From Cypionkella sp049896245 (GTDB lineage Bacteria > Pseudomonadota > Alphaproteobacteria > Rhodobacterales > Rhodobacteraceae), in the NCBI RefSeq assembly GCF_049896245.1, contig NZ_JAFCTX010000003.1:130857-194856 (forward strand): a DNA stretch of 64,000 bases, read 5' to 3'. A program made the translations under genes and the position numbers. Shown piece by piece: positions 52,282 to 61,536 of this stretch (positions within the stretch are counted from its first letter, which is position 1; each line of letters starts with the position of its first letter). The notes below the pieces were generated by a model. It worked only from the letters and a program-made list of their open reading frames with translations. It made no database searches and had not been told where the DNA came from.

Positions 52282-52875
52282 ATGGCTGTAACCTTCCGTA
52301 ATTTGCCGCGCTTGGCCGCTTTGTGCGGCATTCTGGCCCTCAGTGCCGCCTGCGTGCCAAGCAATTCGGAAGTGACGATGCTCTCCGCCCACCCCGATCT
52401 GATCCAGCCGGGGCTGAACCCGAACTTTGTCTCGAAAGCTATTGGCAATGCCAAAGCCAAGCGCGCCAAGGGCCAAAAAGTCTGGTGCGTACCGTTCGCG
52501 CGCGATGCCAGCGGTGTTGAGATCATGGGCAATGCGGGCACTTGGTGGGGCAAGGCCAAAGGTAAATTCGCTCGTGGCCACGAGCCTGTCGTGGGTGCGG
52601 TGATGGCGTTTTCGTCGACCCGCAAACTGCCGAAAGGCCATGTGGCTGTGGTGTCAGAAGTGGTGTCGGACCGCGAGATTCTGATTGACCACGCCAACTG
52701 GAAGCCCAGCCAGATCTCGCTGGGCATGACTGTGGTGGATGTCTCGACCAAGAACGATTGGTCGGTGGTGAAAGTCGCAAGCGCGGGCGATACTTTGGGC
52801 CGCCCGTACCAGATCGACGGCTTTATCTGGAACCCACCTGCACCGCAGGCTACATTGCTTGCGATCACTCCCTAA
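52282..52875 (+). CDS. CHAP-domain lipoprotein (putative cell-wall amidase or peptidase)
   Basis: 197 aa from ATG 52282; the frame opens at 52129 but the added part is not protein-like. Lipoprotein signal with lipobox LSAAC, so Cys24 would be lipidated. A CHAP/NlpC-like domain follows: catalytic Cys69 in VWCVPFARDASGVEIMGNAGTWW and the His in LPKGHVAVVSEVVSDREILIDHANW. CHAP proteins cleave peptidoglycan amide bonds or act as glutathionyl-spermidine-type amidases. The lipobox suggests outer-membrane anchoring. The upstream region 52087-52281 shows no gene. Confidence 0.8.
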   Translation: MAVTFRNLPRLAALCGILALSAACVPSNSEVTMLSAHPDLIQPGLNPNFVSKAIGNAKAKRAKGQKVWCVPFARDASGVEIMGNAGTWWGKAKGKFARGHEPVVGAVMAFSSTRKLPKGHVAVVSEVVSDREILIDHANWKPSQISLGMTVVDVSTKNDWSVVKVASAGDTLGRPYQIDGFIWNPPAPQATLLAITP

Positions 52876-52946
52876 CTGGTTGCGCCAAAGATGCAGGTGT
52901 CGCTCTTGGACTTGACCAAAGCCGCCGAACTCTGCAAACCCACCGC

Positions 52947-54002
52947 ATGGTTCCGTTAGAAAAACTCGCCCAGATCACCCAGCGTTTCGAGTTTCTCGAA
53001 GCCAAGCTGAACGCAGGCGCCTCTCCCGCCGAGATTGCGACTCTGTCGCGCGAATATTCCGATCTGAAGCCCGTCGCGGATGAGATTTTGGCCTATCGCC
53101 GCGCCTTGGATGATCTGGCCGAGGCCGAGATCATGCTTGCCGACCCCGAAATGAAGGCTTTGGCGGAAGATGAGATGCCGCTGCTGAAAGCCCGCATCCC
53201 CGAGATGGAATCCCGGCTGCAAATTGCGCTGCTGCCGAAAGACGCCGCCGACGCCCGCCCGGCAATTTTGGAAATCCGCCCCGGCACGGGGGGCGATGAA
53301 GCTGCGTTGTTCGCCGCTGACCTGCTGCGGATGTATCAGCGCTATGCCGAGAAGATGGGCTGGAGCTTTGAGGTTCTGGAACAGCAAGACAGCGAACTTG
53401 GCGGTATCAAAGACGTTCAGGTGCATATCGCGGGCGAGGGCGTCTTCGCCAAGCTGAAGTTTGAATCCGGTGTGCATCGTGTTCAGCGGGTGCCGGAAAC
53501 CGAAGCCCAAGGCCGCGTCCACACCTCTGCCGCCACCGTCGCCGTGCTGCCCGAAGCCGAGGAGGTTGATCTGGTGATCCCGGCATCCGATATCCGCATC
53601 GACACCATGCGAGCCTCTGGGGCAGGCGGCCAGCACGTCAACACTACCGATTCTGCCGTGCGGATCACCCATATCCCGACGGGGATGATTGTGGTCTCGG
53701 CGCAGAAATCCCAACACCGCAACAAAGAAATCGCCATGCAAGTGCTGCGCGCCCGGCTGTTCGATCTGGAACGCGCCCGCGTCGATAACGCCCGCGCTGC
53801 TGAGCGGAAATCTCAGGTCGGCTCGGGGGATCGTTCGGAACGCATCCGCACCTATAATTTCCCGCAGGGCCGGATGACCGACCACCGCATCAATCTCACA
53901 CTCTATTCCTTGGGCCAGATCATGCAGGGCGATCTGGGTGAGGTGGTCGATGCTTTGGTCGCCCATGACCAAGCCAGCAAACTGGCCGAGATGGAAGGAT
54001 GA
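52947..54002 (+). CDS. prfA: Peptide chain release factor 1
   Basis: 351 aa from ATG 52947; the open frame upstream is out of the family. Reads UAA and UAG stop codons. The GGQ motif lies in MRASGAGGQHVNTTDSAVRITHIPTG; the codon-reading region near VQRVPETEAQGRVHTSAATVAVLP has PET where E. coli RF1 has PAT. It overlaps prmC by ATGA, the usual pairing with the methylase that modifies the GGQ Gln. Confidence 0.96.
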   Translation: MVPLEKLAQITQRFEFLEAKLNAGASPAEIATLSREYSDLKPVADEILAYRRALDDLAEAEIMLADPEMKALAEDEMPLLKARIPEMESRLQIALLPKDAADARPAILEIRPGTGGDEAALFAADLLRMYQRYAEKMGWSFEVLEQQDSELGGIKDVQVHIAGEGVFAKLKFESGVHRVQRVPETEAQGRVHTSAATVAVLPEAEEVDLVIPASDIRIDTMRASGAGGQHVNTTDSAVRITHIPTGMIVVSAQKSQHRNKEIAMQVLRARLFDLERARVDNARAAERKSQVGSGDRSERIRTYNFPQGRMTDHRINLTLYSLGQIMQGDLGEVVDALVAHDQASKLAEMEG

Positions 54003-54850
54003 AAGCGCAAGACGCCCTGCGCTTGGCCATCCCCCGTCTGACTGCCGCAGGCATCGACAACGCCCCCCGCGACGCCCGCCTGCTGCTCGCCTATGCGATG
54101 GGCATTGCCGCTGATCGCCTGACGCTGCATCTGCCCGATGCGCTGACCGAAGCCGCAGCCATCACTTACGCCACCGCCATCACCGCCCGCACAAATCACC
54201 AGCCTGTCTCGCAAATCACCGGAGCGCGCCAATTCTGGGGTCGCAGCTTCAAAGTCACTCAAGACACCCTAGATCCGCGCCCCGAAACCGAAATCCTCGT
54301 GGCCGAAGCCCTAACCCGGCCGTTCCTGAAACTGCTCGACCTTGGCACCGGCAGCGGCTGCATCCTGCTGTCCTGCCTTGCGGATATACCTATGGCCAGT
54401 GGCATCGGCTCTGACCTGTCCGCCAAAGCCCTCGACGTCGCCAAAGAAAACGCCACCACGCTGAACCTCGCCACCCGCGCCAAGTTCATCCAATCCGACT
54501 GGTGCGCCGATATCCACGGTCGCTTCGATCTGATTACCTCGAACCCGCCCTATATCGCCGCCGCCGAGATGCCCAACCTCTCACCCGACGTGCTGCAATG
54601 GGAACCGCACGCCGCCCTCACCCCCGGCGGTGATGGCTTGGATGCCTATCGCAAAATCGCCACCCAAGCCCCCGCCCGCCTGATGGCGCAAGGTCGCCTG
54701 TTGTTGGAAATCGGCCCGACCCAAAGCGCCGCCGTCACGGCCCTGCTGCACGCCCAAGGCATGATCAACATCCGCACGATGCAAGACCTCGACGGCCGCG
54801 ACCGGGTGATCTGCGCCGAAAAGCCGCAAGACGCCAGCATTTGCGGCTGA
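53999..54850 (+). CDS. prmC: Release factor glutamine methyltransferase
   Basis: 283 aa. N5-methylates the Gln of the GGQ motif in RF1 and RF2, both encoded in this window. SAM-binding motif LLDLGTGSGCILLSCLADIP and the catalytic NPPY in FDLITSNPPYIAAAEMPNL. PRPETEILVAEAL before motif I is typical. A 10-bp hairpin follows the stop, ending the prfA-prmC pair. Confidence 0.95.
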   Translation: MKAQDALRLAIPRLTAAGIDNAPRDARLLLAYAMGIAADRLTLHLPDALTEAAAITYATAITARTNHQPVSQITGARQFWGRSFKVTQDTLDPRPETEILVAEALTRPFLKLLDLGTGSGCILLSCLADIPMASGIGSDLSAKALDVAKENATTLNLATRAKFIQSDWCADIHGRFDLITSNPPYIAAAEMPNLSPDVLQWEPHAALTPGGDGLDAYRKIATQAPARLMAQGRLLLEIGPTQSAAVTALLHAQGMINIRTMQDLDGRDRVICAEKPQDASICG

Positions 54851-54859
54851 CTGTCGCCA

Positions 54860-54885
54860 TTCTGACAAGAATCCACTTGTCAGAA
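54860..54885 (+). terminator. Hairpin after prmC
   Basis: TTCTGACAAG (54860-54869), loop AATCCA, CTTGTCAGAA (54876-54885): a 10-bp perfect stem 10 nt after the stop. No T-run follows, so terminator strength is uncertain; it could also be an operator for the DUF4167 gene. Confidence 0.5.
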
Positions 54886-55037
54886 CGCCGCCCTTGTGAT
54901 TATTCGTACCCACGCGACATTCGGTGCAATTCGGCACTGACCCGCGCAAACCCGGTCATTGCTGCCATGCCCCATGGGCTGACGATCCCCGAAAGGATCA
55001 GGCGCAACCTCCCGGACCATCTGGATCAAAGGACAAG

Positions 55038-56210
55038 ATGCGCTCTTCCAAGTCCCGTTCGCGTTCAAAGACGAACCGCCCGCGCACCCTCGGCAATATC
55101 ATCAACCGTGTCTTCGACAGCTCTGGCCCCGAAGGCAAAGTGCGCGGCACGCCGCAACAGATCATCGAGAAATATCAAATGCTGGCGGGTGACGCCCAGC
55201 GTTCCAACGACCGCGTGGCCGCTGAAAACTTTAGCCAACACGCCGAACATTACACCCGCATGCTGGCCGAAGCCACGCGTGAGATGGCTGCGGAACAGGA
55301 AACCCGTCAGCAGTATCAAGGCGGACAGAATAACCAAAACAGCCAGAACGGTGGCCAGAACAACCAAAACGGCCAGAACAACCAGAACAACCAGAACAAC
55401 CAGAACAACCAGAACAATCAGAACGGCGGCCAAAATGGCAACCGTGATCGGCAAGACTATCGCAACGAGCGTGGTGATTACCGCCCCGAGCGCAGTGAGG
55501 CGGGAAACGCCGAGCAGCCATATACTGGCGGCTTCAGCGTTGTCGATGAAGATGAGCACAGCCTTGTCGATCTGCCCGAGGCCAATCGCCAAGCGCCGCG
55601 TCAAGACAATTTCCGCCGTGATACTCAGCAGCGCGAATATCAGCCGCGCGACAACAACCAACAGCGCGACAACCAACAAAGCAACCAGTCACGCGACAAT
55701 AACCAACCGCGCGACAACAATCAGCCGCGCCGCCAAGACAACAATCGCCCGCGTGACGACAAAAATCGCGAGCCGCGCCCACCGCGCGCTGAACAACAGC
55801 GCAACGATCAGCCGCGTTCTGAGCAGCCTCGGGCCGACCAACCTCGGGTTGAGCAGCCGCGTAATGATGCCCCGCGCGCCGAGCAGCCCCGCGCTGAAGC
55901 GCCGCGTTTCGTAACCACCCGCGAAGAAACCGCAGTTGAAGCGCCCCGTGTCGAAGCCCCGCGTGTCGAAGCCCCGCGTGTCGAGACACCGCGTGTTGAA
56001 GCTCCGCGCTTTGAATCGCCCGCCGCTTTGGTCGCGCAAGTCGAAGCCGCAGCAAGTGCTCCGATCAAAACCCGCGCGCCACGCGCGCCAAAGCCAGTTG
56101 CCGAGACCTTGCCCGGACTGGAAGCCGCGCCAAAAACCACCCGCGCGCCCCGGCAGAAAAAGCCTGCCGCTGTGGAAGCCACACCGGACAAATCCGAAGC
56201 CGCAGAATAA
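55038..56210 (+). CDS. DUF4167 protein with long Asn/Gln and Arg/Pro low-complexity tail
   Basis: 390 aa from ATG 55038 after AAAGGA; the open frame upstream is not conserved-looking. The N-terminal 80 residues are the DUF4167 domain (FDSSGPEGKVRGTPQQIIEKYQMLAGDAQ, then SNDRVAAENFSQHAEHYTRML). The rest is disordered: an NQN-rich block (about residues 95-135) made of short repeats, an Arg/Asn/Gln/Asp block, then EQPR and VEAPR repeats, and a Lys/Ala/Pro end. Such low-complexity basic tails favour RNA binding or condensate behaviour. DUF4167 proteins are common in alphaproteobacteria and of unknown role; prfA-prmC beside it hints at translation. Confidence 0.85.
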   Translation: MRSSKSRSRSKTNRPRTLGNIINRVFDSSGPEGKVRGTPQQIIEKYQMLAGDAQRSNDRVAAENFSQHAEHYTRMLAEATREMAAEQETRQQYQGGQNNQNSQNGGQNNQNGQNNQNNQNNQNNQNNQNGGQNGNRDRQDYRNERGDYRPERSEAGNAEQPYTGGFSVVDEDEHSLVDLPEANRQAPRQDNFRRDTQQREYQPRDNNQQRDNQQSNQSRDNNQPRDNNQPRRQDNNRPRDDKNREPRPPRAEQQRNDQPRSEQPRADQPRVEQPRNDAPRAEQPRAEAPRFVTTREETAVEAPRVEAPRVEAPRVETPRVEAPRFESPAALVAQVEAAASAPIKTRAPRAPKPVAETLPGLEAAPKTTRAPRQKKPAAVEATPDKSEAAE

Positions 56211-56230
56211 ACGCTGAACAAATCCCCACC

Positions 56231-56257
56231 AAAAAGCTTGCCAAGTGCGGGCTTTTT
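56231..56257. terminator. Convergent terminator between the DUF4167 gene and rsmA
   Basis: AAAAAGC (56231-56237) and GCTTTTT (56251-56257) make a 7-bp stem with a T-run on the plus strand and, mirrored, on the minus strand. The loop is 13 nt. Confidence 0.6.
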
Positions 56258-56282
56258 GCGTTCCAAGGCTGGGAGAAAAGCG

Positions 56283-57125
56283 TCAGCCTGCGGCCACAAT
56301 CCGCGCCAAGGCGCAAAATCGCTCTAATTCAATCTCTTCGGCTCGTGCCGTGGGCGGTATCCCTGCCGCCTCTAGTTTCGCCTCAATCGCAGGCCCCATC
56401 CCCTTCAAACTTGATCGCAACATCTTGCGGCGTTGCCCGAAGGCCATCGTGGTGATCCGGTTCAGCACCGCTTCATCTGCTGGAAACCGGGGCTGCTCTA
56501 ACCGAGTCAGATGCACCACCGTTGAATGCACTTTTGGCGCGGGGGTGAACGCCTCGGGCGGCAGATGCATCACAATCTTGGCATCGCAGCGCCAGCCGAC
56601 CAGCAAAGCCAAGCGGCCATAGTGATCGGTGCGGGGCTTGGCGACGATCCGCTCCGCCACTTCCTTTTGAAACATCAGCGTCAGGCTTTGCCAGAACGGC
56701 GGCCAGATTTTTGGCGTCAGCCAGCGGATCAGCAGTTCGGTGCCGACATTATACGGCAGGTTCGCCACCACCCGCACCGGCGCATTAAGATGCCCCAGCA
56801 CGTCGATCTCCATCGCATCGGCGTTGATAATGTGCAACCGCCCCGGATAAGCCGCGCCAATCTCGGCCAATGCAGGCACGCAGCGCGGATCTTTCTCCAC
56901 CGCCAACACCCGCCGCGCACCTTCCACCAATAATCCCCGCGTCAGGCCACCGGGGCCGGGGCCAACCTCCAGCACATCACAAGCCGACAAATCTCCCGCC
57001 AATCGCGCGATCTTCGCGGTCAGGTTCAGATCGAGCAGAAAGTTCTGCCCCAACTGCTTTTTCGCCACCAGATCATGCGCCTTGATCACCTCCCGCAGAG
57101 GCGGCAACCCGTCAATCGTGCCCAA
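56283..57125 (-). CDS. rsmA: 16S rRNA dimethyladenosine transferase
   Basis: 280 aa, TTG start with GAAAGGG seven bases upstream. Dimethylates the two adjacent adenosines near the 3' end of 16S rRNA. KKQLGQNFLLDLNLTAKIA opens the fold, then SAM motif VLEVGPGPGGLTRGLL, and ANLPYNVGTELLIRWL (NLPY). The last gene of a minus-strand block with pdxA, surA and the lpt genes. A dispersed element and a hairpin lie between pdxA and its start. Confidence 0.95.
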   Translation of the reverse strand: MGTIDGLPPLREVIKAHDLVAKKQLGQNFLLDLNLTAKIARLAGDLSACDVLEVGPGPGGLTRGLLVEGARRVLAVEKDPRCVPALAEIGAAYPGRLHIINADAMEIDVLGHLNAPVRVVANLPYNVGTELLIRWLTPKIWPPFWQSLTLMFQKEVAERIVAKPRTDHYGRLALLVGWRCDAKIVMHLPPEAFTPAPKVHSTVVHLTRLEQPRFPADEAVLNRITTMAFGQRRKMLRSSLKGMGPAIEAKLEAAGIPPTARAEEIELERFCALARIVAAG

Positions 57126-57136
57126 CAGAAAGCCCT

Positions 57137-57179
57137 TTCATACTGGCTCAAATATTCCGGGGTCTGGGGCTGGCCCCAG
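57137..57179 (-). repeat. Dispersed element plus hairpin before rsmA
   Basis: On the minus strand CCGGAATATTTGAGCCAG then TATGAAA (57160 down to 57137), closely matching the copy at 168-200. Beside it lies CTGGGGC-TG-GCCCCAG (57164-57179). The pair sits in the 57-nt gap between the pdxA stop and the rsmA start, and its AAAGGG edge doubles as the rsmA ribosome site. Confidence 0.6.
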
Positions 57180-57182
57180 TCT

Positions 57183-58151
57183 TTACCCCAATCGCGCCGC
57201 TGCCATCTGATGCGCCATCCGCAGCGCCGCAATCAAACTATCCGGCCGCGCCAAACCCTTGCCCGCGATGTCGTACGCCGTGCCATGATCCGGCGAGGTT
57301 CGCACGAACGGCAACCCCAAGGTCAGATTTACCCCGCCATCAAAATCCAGCGTCTTGATCGGAATCAGGGCTTGGTCGTGATACATGCAGATCGCCGCAT
57401 CATAGCCTTCGCGCGCGCGGGGATGGAACATGGTGTCGGCGGAATTCGGCCCGCGCAGATCAAAGCCCTCGGCCCGCAGCCGCTGCAACACCGGGGTGAT
57501 CAGGGTGATCTCCTCATGCCCCATCGCGCCGCCTTCACCGGCATGCGGGTTCAACCCCGCCACCGCCAGCCGAGGCCGCGCCAGCCCGAAATCCCGCCGC
57601 AAGCCAGCGTCGGTGATCCGAATTGTGTCCTCCAGCAAGTCAGCCGTCAAAGCCCCCGGTACATCGGCAATCGCGATATGGATGGTCACTGGCACCACCC
57701 GCAACAAGGCCGAGGCCAGCATCATCACCACGCGGTGGACCCCGGCCAGATGTGCGAGAAACTCGGTATGGCCGGCAAAAGCAAAGCCCGCGTCATCCAT
57801 CAGCGCTTTCTTGTGAATCGGTGCGGTGCAGATCGCCGCCGCTTGCCCCGATTGCACCAAAGCCACCGCCCGCTCTATCACCGCAATCACGCCTGCGGCG
57901 TTTTCCGGCGCAGGTTGGCCGGGCATGGCAGGGCTGGCAAAGCGGTGCGACAACACTGGCAGCAGGTGCGCTGGCACCAATGCCGCTTCAGCGGGCAGGG
58001 CAATCTCTTGAAACGCGTCCGATCGCAAATGCCGCGGATCGCCGATCCAGAACAGCGGCAGTTCAGTTCCCAAAACCGCGCGCGCCGCCAACGCCAATTC
58101 CGGGCCGACCCCAGAGGGGTCGCCACAGGTCAGCGCTACGGGAAGTGTCAT
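57183..58151 (-). CDS. pdxA: 4-hydroxythreonine-4-phosphate dehydrogenase
   Basis: 322 aa. NAD-dependent enzyme of pyridoxal phosphate synthesis (DXP-dependent route). TCGDPSGVGPELAL at the N-terminus, HKKALMDDAGFAFAGHTEFLAHLAG with metal-binding His, GLNPHAGEGGAMGHEE, and YHDQALIPIKTLDFDGGVNLTLGLPFVRTSPDHGTAYDIAGKG are diagnostic. Lies 24 nt after surA; the pair surA-pdxA is the classic order also in E. coli. Confidence 0.96.
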   Translation of the reverse strand: MTLPVALTCGDPSGVGPELALAARAVLGTELPLFWIGDPRHLRSDAFQEIALPAEAALVPAHLLPVLSHRFASPAMPGQPAPENAAGVIAVIERAVALVQSGQAAAICTAPIHKKALMDDAGFAFAGHTEFLAHLAGVHRVVMMLASALLRVVPVTIHIAIADVPGALTADLLEDTIRITDAGLRRDFGLARPRLAVAGLNPHAGEGGAMGHEEITLITPVLQRLRAEGFDLRGPNSADTMFHPRAREGYDAAICMYHDQALIPIKTLDFDGGVNLTLGLPFVRTSPDHGTAYDIAGKGLARPDSLIAALRMAHQMAAARLG

Positions 58152-58175
58152 GCGGGCAGTCTCATGGCATGCGGA

Positions 58176-59375
58176 TCATGGTGTGCGAATCTGGGCTTCA
58201 GACCGCAGTTCTTCCAGATAAATATCCGCCTGTGCGCCCAAAACCTGATTGGTCAGTTGGATCTTCACCTCGTCCCGGCTGGGCATCTCGTTTTCCGGCG
58301 GACCTCTGCGGCACAGCATCAAAAACACCCGCCAGCCGCCCCGCGTGACAGCGGTAGACGACTCGCCCGCATCCAGCACAGACAACGCCCCGGCGATATC
58401 GCGCGGCACTTGGGCTTGCGGCAGGGTTTCCCGGATCAGCCGATCCGTCGGAAGCCCCTTGGCCACCGCGTAAAGATCGTTGCAGGTATCGACCTTTGCC
58501 CGCACTTTGGCGGCAGACGCGCCATCGTCGGGCAGCAAAAACGCGGCATAATCCACCACGATACCGCCGGAAGGCTTCACCATCTCCTGCTTTTGTTCCT
58601 GCAACTGATAGATCACCACCTGATCATCCAGCACCACCGGCGCCGAAACCTGACCCGGAGCCAACCCCCGCACCGCTTTCGCCGCATCCGGTTTCAACGC
58701 GGTCAGCAACATCCAATCCAAAGCCCCACCTCGCCCCGCCGAGGCCGCACTGGAATTCTGCCGTGCCAAGGCTGCGAAATCCTCGCCGCCGCGCAGCAGC
58801 AGGCGCAAATGATCGGCCTTTTGCAACGCCGCCGTGCGACCAGCCCCCACCGCCGGGATCACGATCTCAGACAGCTTGACCTGCAGCGCCGCAAGCGGCC
58901 TGCCATTTGCCAAAGCCCGGTCGATCTGGGTTTCCGAGATCGACACCGTTGGCGCGAATTTGCCGCGAATGATTTCCCGCCACACCAGCCCGGATTCGAC
59001 GAAATCGCGGAAAGTTTCCGGCTGCACCCCAGCCTGACCGATGATTTCGACAAACTTCTCGGCGGTCAGATTGGCCCGGGCGGCGAATTCTTCCATCCCG
59101 GCTTTCAACTGCTCAGGTGACATCTTGACGCCAAACTGCTTGGCCGCTGACATCCGCAAGCGGTCATCCACCAGCGAGGACATCGCCGCCTTTTCCAGAT
59201 CACCCGGTTGGCGCAACAGCTGCATGAACAGCACGCGCTGCTCGAATTCAAACTGTGTGATCGCCTGATCGTTGACGATCTTGATCGGCGTAAAAGGCCC
59301 GGCCGCAACAGGTGCGCCAAAGCCAATCGACGCCATCAGCGCCAAAACCATCGTTATACCTGCGGGTCGCACCAT
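58176..59375 (-). CDS. surA: SurA-like periplasmic chaperone / peptidyl-prolyl isomerase
   Basis: 399 aa from ATG 59375 (AGGTGATC upstream); the longer frame is spurious. Signal peptide of about 24 residues ending PVAAG. SurA N-terminal domain at about 30-160 (IKIVNDQAITQFEFEQRVLFMQLL, KFGVKMSPEQLK-like), then one parvulin PPIase-like domain at about 165-270 (LSEIVIPAVG, LLRGGEDFAALARQNSSAASAGRGGALDW). It escorts beta-barrel proteins, including LptD, whose gene is next to it. Only one clear rotamase domain is seen, against two in E. coli. Confidence 0.9.
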   Translation of the reverse strand: MVRPAGITMVLALMASIGFGAPVAAGPFTPIKIVNDQAITQFEFEQRVLFMQLLRQPGDLEKAAMSSLVDDRLRMSAAKQFGVKMSPEQLKAGMEEFAARANLTAEKFVEIIGQAGVQPETFRDFVESGLVWREIIRGKFAPTVSISETQIDRALANGRPLAALQVKLSEIVIPAVGAGRTAALQKADHLRLLLRGGEDFAALARQNSSAASAGRGGALDWMLLTALKPDAAKAVRGLAPGQVSAPVVLDDQVVIYQLQEQKQEMVKPSGGIVVDYAAFLLPDDGASAAKVRAKVDTCNDLYAVAKGLPTDRLIRETLPQAQVPRDIAGALSVLDAGESSTAVTRGGWRVFLMLCRRGPPENEMPSRDEVKIQLTNQVLGAQADIYLEELRSEAQIRTP

Positions 59376-59403
59376 GATCACCTGCCGTCGTCCGTTTCTT
59401 ATC

Positions 59404-61536
59404 CTAGCGCCTGCATTGGCGCGCCGGCCCCGGCGCAGAGCTGCCGCCAAAACCCAATAGTTCCACCGAAAGCCCGAAATCCGTGGTCGGTTTCACACTA
59501 GTCGAGGATGTGAACCGACGCGAGAGAGAAAGATCGACCAGCAAACATTCGTTGCGGAAGGTCAGCCCCAGCCCGGCCTTCGCCGCCCGCTCGGCCTCAA
59601 AATCATAGCGACTGGCGACGCGCCCCGTCCAGTTGTCGGCCAACTGATAGCTGGTGGCCAAAGTCAGCTCGGATATCGGGGTCAGCCTATTTTCTGCTGC
59701 ATCCGCTTCGGTATGGACGTAGCCTGTCGCTACTGTGAATCGATCACCGCTATAGGCCGCCTGCAATTCGGCTTTGGTCATGTTGAACTGATCGTCGAAC
59801 AACAGCCGATTGGTCAAATCAAACCGGGCCATATCCAACTGCCACGCTGCCATCCAATCCGAACTGACCCCGCTCAGGCCCGAGCCATCGCTGAATTGGC
59901 CCAAATCTTCCGTCCGCAGCACCCGACCCACGGTGACCCCCAAGGTCCAGCCATTCGGGTCCAATCGCAGATAGCTGACGCCCAAATTCGCCCGCGTGCC
60001 ATTTTCCACCGCATCTGCCCCCGGAAAGCGGCTGAGATCGAACAGATTCGCCTCGTCAAATTCCACCAGCGCCGAATCCTCATTCGGGATCGAACTGTCG
60101 GTGCGCGAGCCCAGCACGATCTGCATCACCGGCTCGATCACCTGAGACACGCCATTGGCCTGCGATTTCACCCAAGGCCAGCGCAACTCCGCCCCAACCG
60201 CCGCATGCGATCTGGTCTTGCTGCCCTCATAGACCGCATCCTGCCCAATCATGTAGAAATCTGCTGCAGCTTCGCCCAGCACAGCCGCTTCCATGCCGTT
60301 GTCCAGCAAGAAATTCTTCCGCCAATCGGCGCGCAGCGACACCCGTTGCATATCGCGGCCATCGGCGATGCCATCGCTGTTGCTGTCGGACACTGCATCA
60401 TTCGAGGTGCGCTCATGGCCATGCGCCTGCAACTCAAAGCCACCTTCGCCGCCCCAACCACCCAAAGTAAAGCGGCGGTGATAGGTCAGATCCATCATCC
60501 GCGAGGGCAGGATGGCGTTGTCTTCGCCATCGCGGATCGAGTGAAACGCGATCAGTCGTCCCGAGATATATTCGTTGCGCCGGGTGCGACTGACCTCGGC
60601 GCGGCTCTCCAGACGGTCCCCCGTTGGATAATCGTAATCAAGGATATAGGCCGGGTCGCTGACCGCCTCGACGCGCAAATCCAGCCTAAAGCCGCGCGGC
60701 AGCGCAAATCCCCCGGTGCCCAGCACATAGCCGCGCGTCTCACCAGGGCGAAGATCATCGCGCGATACCCCGCCCGAGATTTCAATGCCGCCGGTTGCAA
60801 ACGCCTGCCGATAGCGCAGATTGACCGTGCGGCTGCCCTTGGTGGTGAAGAACGGCGTCACGGTCAAATCGCGGCTGTCACCTATTTTGATGAAATAGGG
60901 CAGCATCAGCCCGGTGCCAAAGTTGGAATTGTTCTTCAGCGATGGCAGTAGAAACCCTGAGGCACGCTTCAGGGTCGGGTCGGGCATCCGCAGGCGCGGA
61001 ATATACGCGACAGGAACACCGCCGACGCGAAGCTGCGCGTGATCGAAGTAAAGTTGCCGCTCGGTTTGATCATGCACCACCCGGCGGGCGCGGATTTCCC
61101 ACAACGGCGTCGAACTCCCTGCGCAAACCTTGCAACTGGAGGCTACCACCCGCTGCATCGCGGTGTAGCGCCCATCGACCCGCTGGATTTCCGCTGCCGC
61201 AAGTTGCAACTGTTGCTGCAACACCAACCGCGCCGAGGTCAAAACCCCTTGGGTCAAATCGGCGCTCATCTCGGCCTGACTGGCCAAAATCACCGTGCCT
61301 TTGCCATCACTCAGCACAATCGGGCCTTCAATCAGCAGCCGATCCTTGGCCTGATCGTAGGTCACGCTCTGCGCGGTCAGCTTCTGGCTCTGATAAAAAA
61401 TCTCGACATGACCGCGGGCGATCAGGGTAGAGTTGTCCTGAATTTGCAGCGCATCGGCAACCAAAGTCGCCTTATCCTGCGCCAAAGCGGGCAGGGCAAA
61501 CAGCAGGGCTGCGATAAAACTCAGGAGGCGAAGCAT
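59404..61536 (-). CDS. lptD: LPS assembly outer-membrane protein LptD
   Basis: 710 aa from ATG 61536; the frame is open for 112 more codons upstream, but those are the lptG gene in another frame. Signal peptide of about 20 residues ending ALA-QD. An N-terminal jellyroll of the LptA/OstA type at about 28-130 (DKATLVADALQIQDNSTLIARGHVEIFYQ), then a Cys-rich link with SSCKVCAGS, and a large beta-barrel to the C-terminus. It inserts lipopolysaccharide into the outer membrane. Its start overlaps the lptG stop (TGATG). Confidence 0.93.
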   Translation of the reverse strand: MLRLLSFIAALLFALPALAQDKATLVADALQIQDNSTLIARGHVEIFYQSQKLTAQSVTYDQAKDRLLIEGPIVLSDGKGTVILASQAEMSADLTQGVLTSARLVLQQQLQLAAAEIQRVDGRYTAMQRVVASSCKVCAGSSTPLWEIRARRVVHDQTERQLYFDHAQLRVGGVPVAYIPRLRMPDPTLKRASGFLLPSLKNNSNFGTGLMLPYFIKIGDSRDLTVTPFFTTKGSRTVNLRYRQAFATGGIEISGGVSRDDLRPGETRGYVLGTGGFALPRGFRLDLRVEAVSDPAYILDYDYPTGDRLESRAEVSRTRRNEYISGRLIAFHSIRDGEDNAILPSRMMDLTYHRRFTLGGWGGEGGFELQAHGHERTSNDAVSDSNSDGIADGRDMQRVSLRADWRKNFLLDNGMEAAVLGEAAADFYMIGQDAVYEGSKTRSHAAVGAELRWPWVKSQANGVSQVIEPVMQIVLGSRTDSSIPNEDSALVEFDEANLFDLSRFPGADAVENGTRANLGVSYLRLDPNGWTLGVTVGRVLRTEDLGQFSDGSGLSGVSSDWMAAWQLDMARFDLTNRLLFDDQFNMTKAELQAAYSGDRFTVATGYVHTEADAAENRLTPISELTLATSYQLADNWTGRVASRYDFEAERAAKAGLGLTFRNECLLVDLSLSRRFTSSTSVKPTTDFGLSVELLGFGGSSAPGPARQCRR

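Noticed and set aside
57075..59120. 681-residue plus-strand frame across pdxA and surA
   Set aside because: Antisense to two clear genes; composition (Arg, His, Gln, Pro) is typical of shadow frames in GC-rich DNA.
59713..60951. 412-residue plus-strand frame inside lptD
   Set aside because: Antisense to the LptD barrel, with no recognisable protein features.
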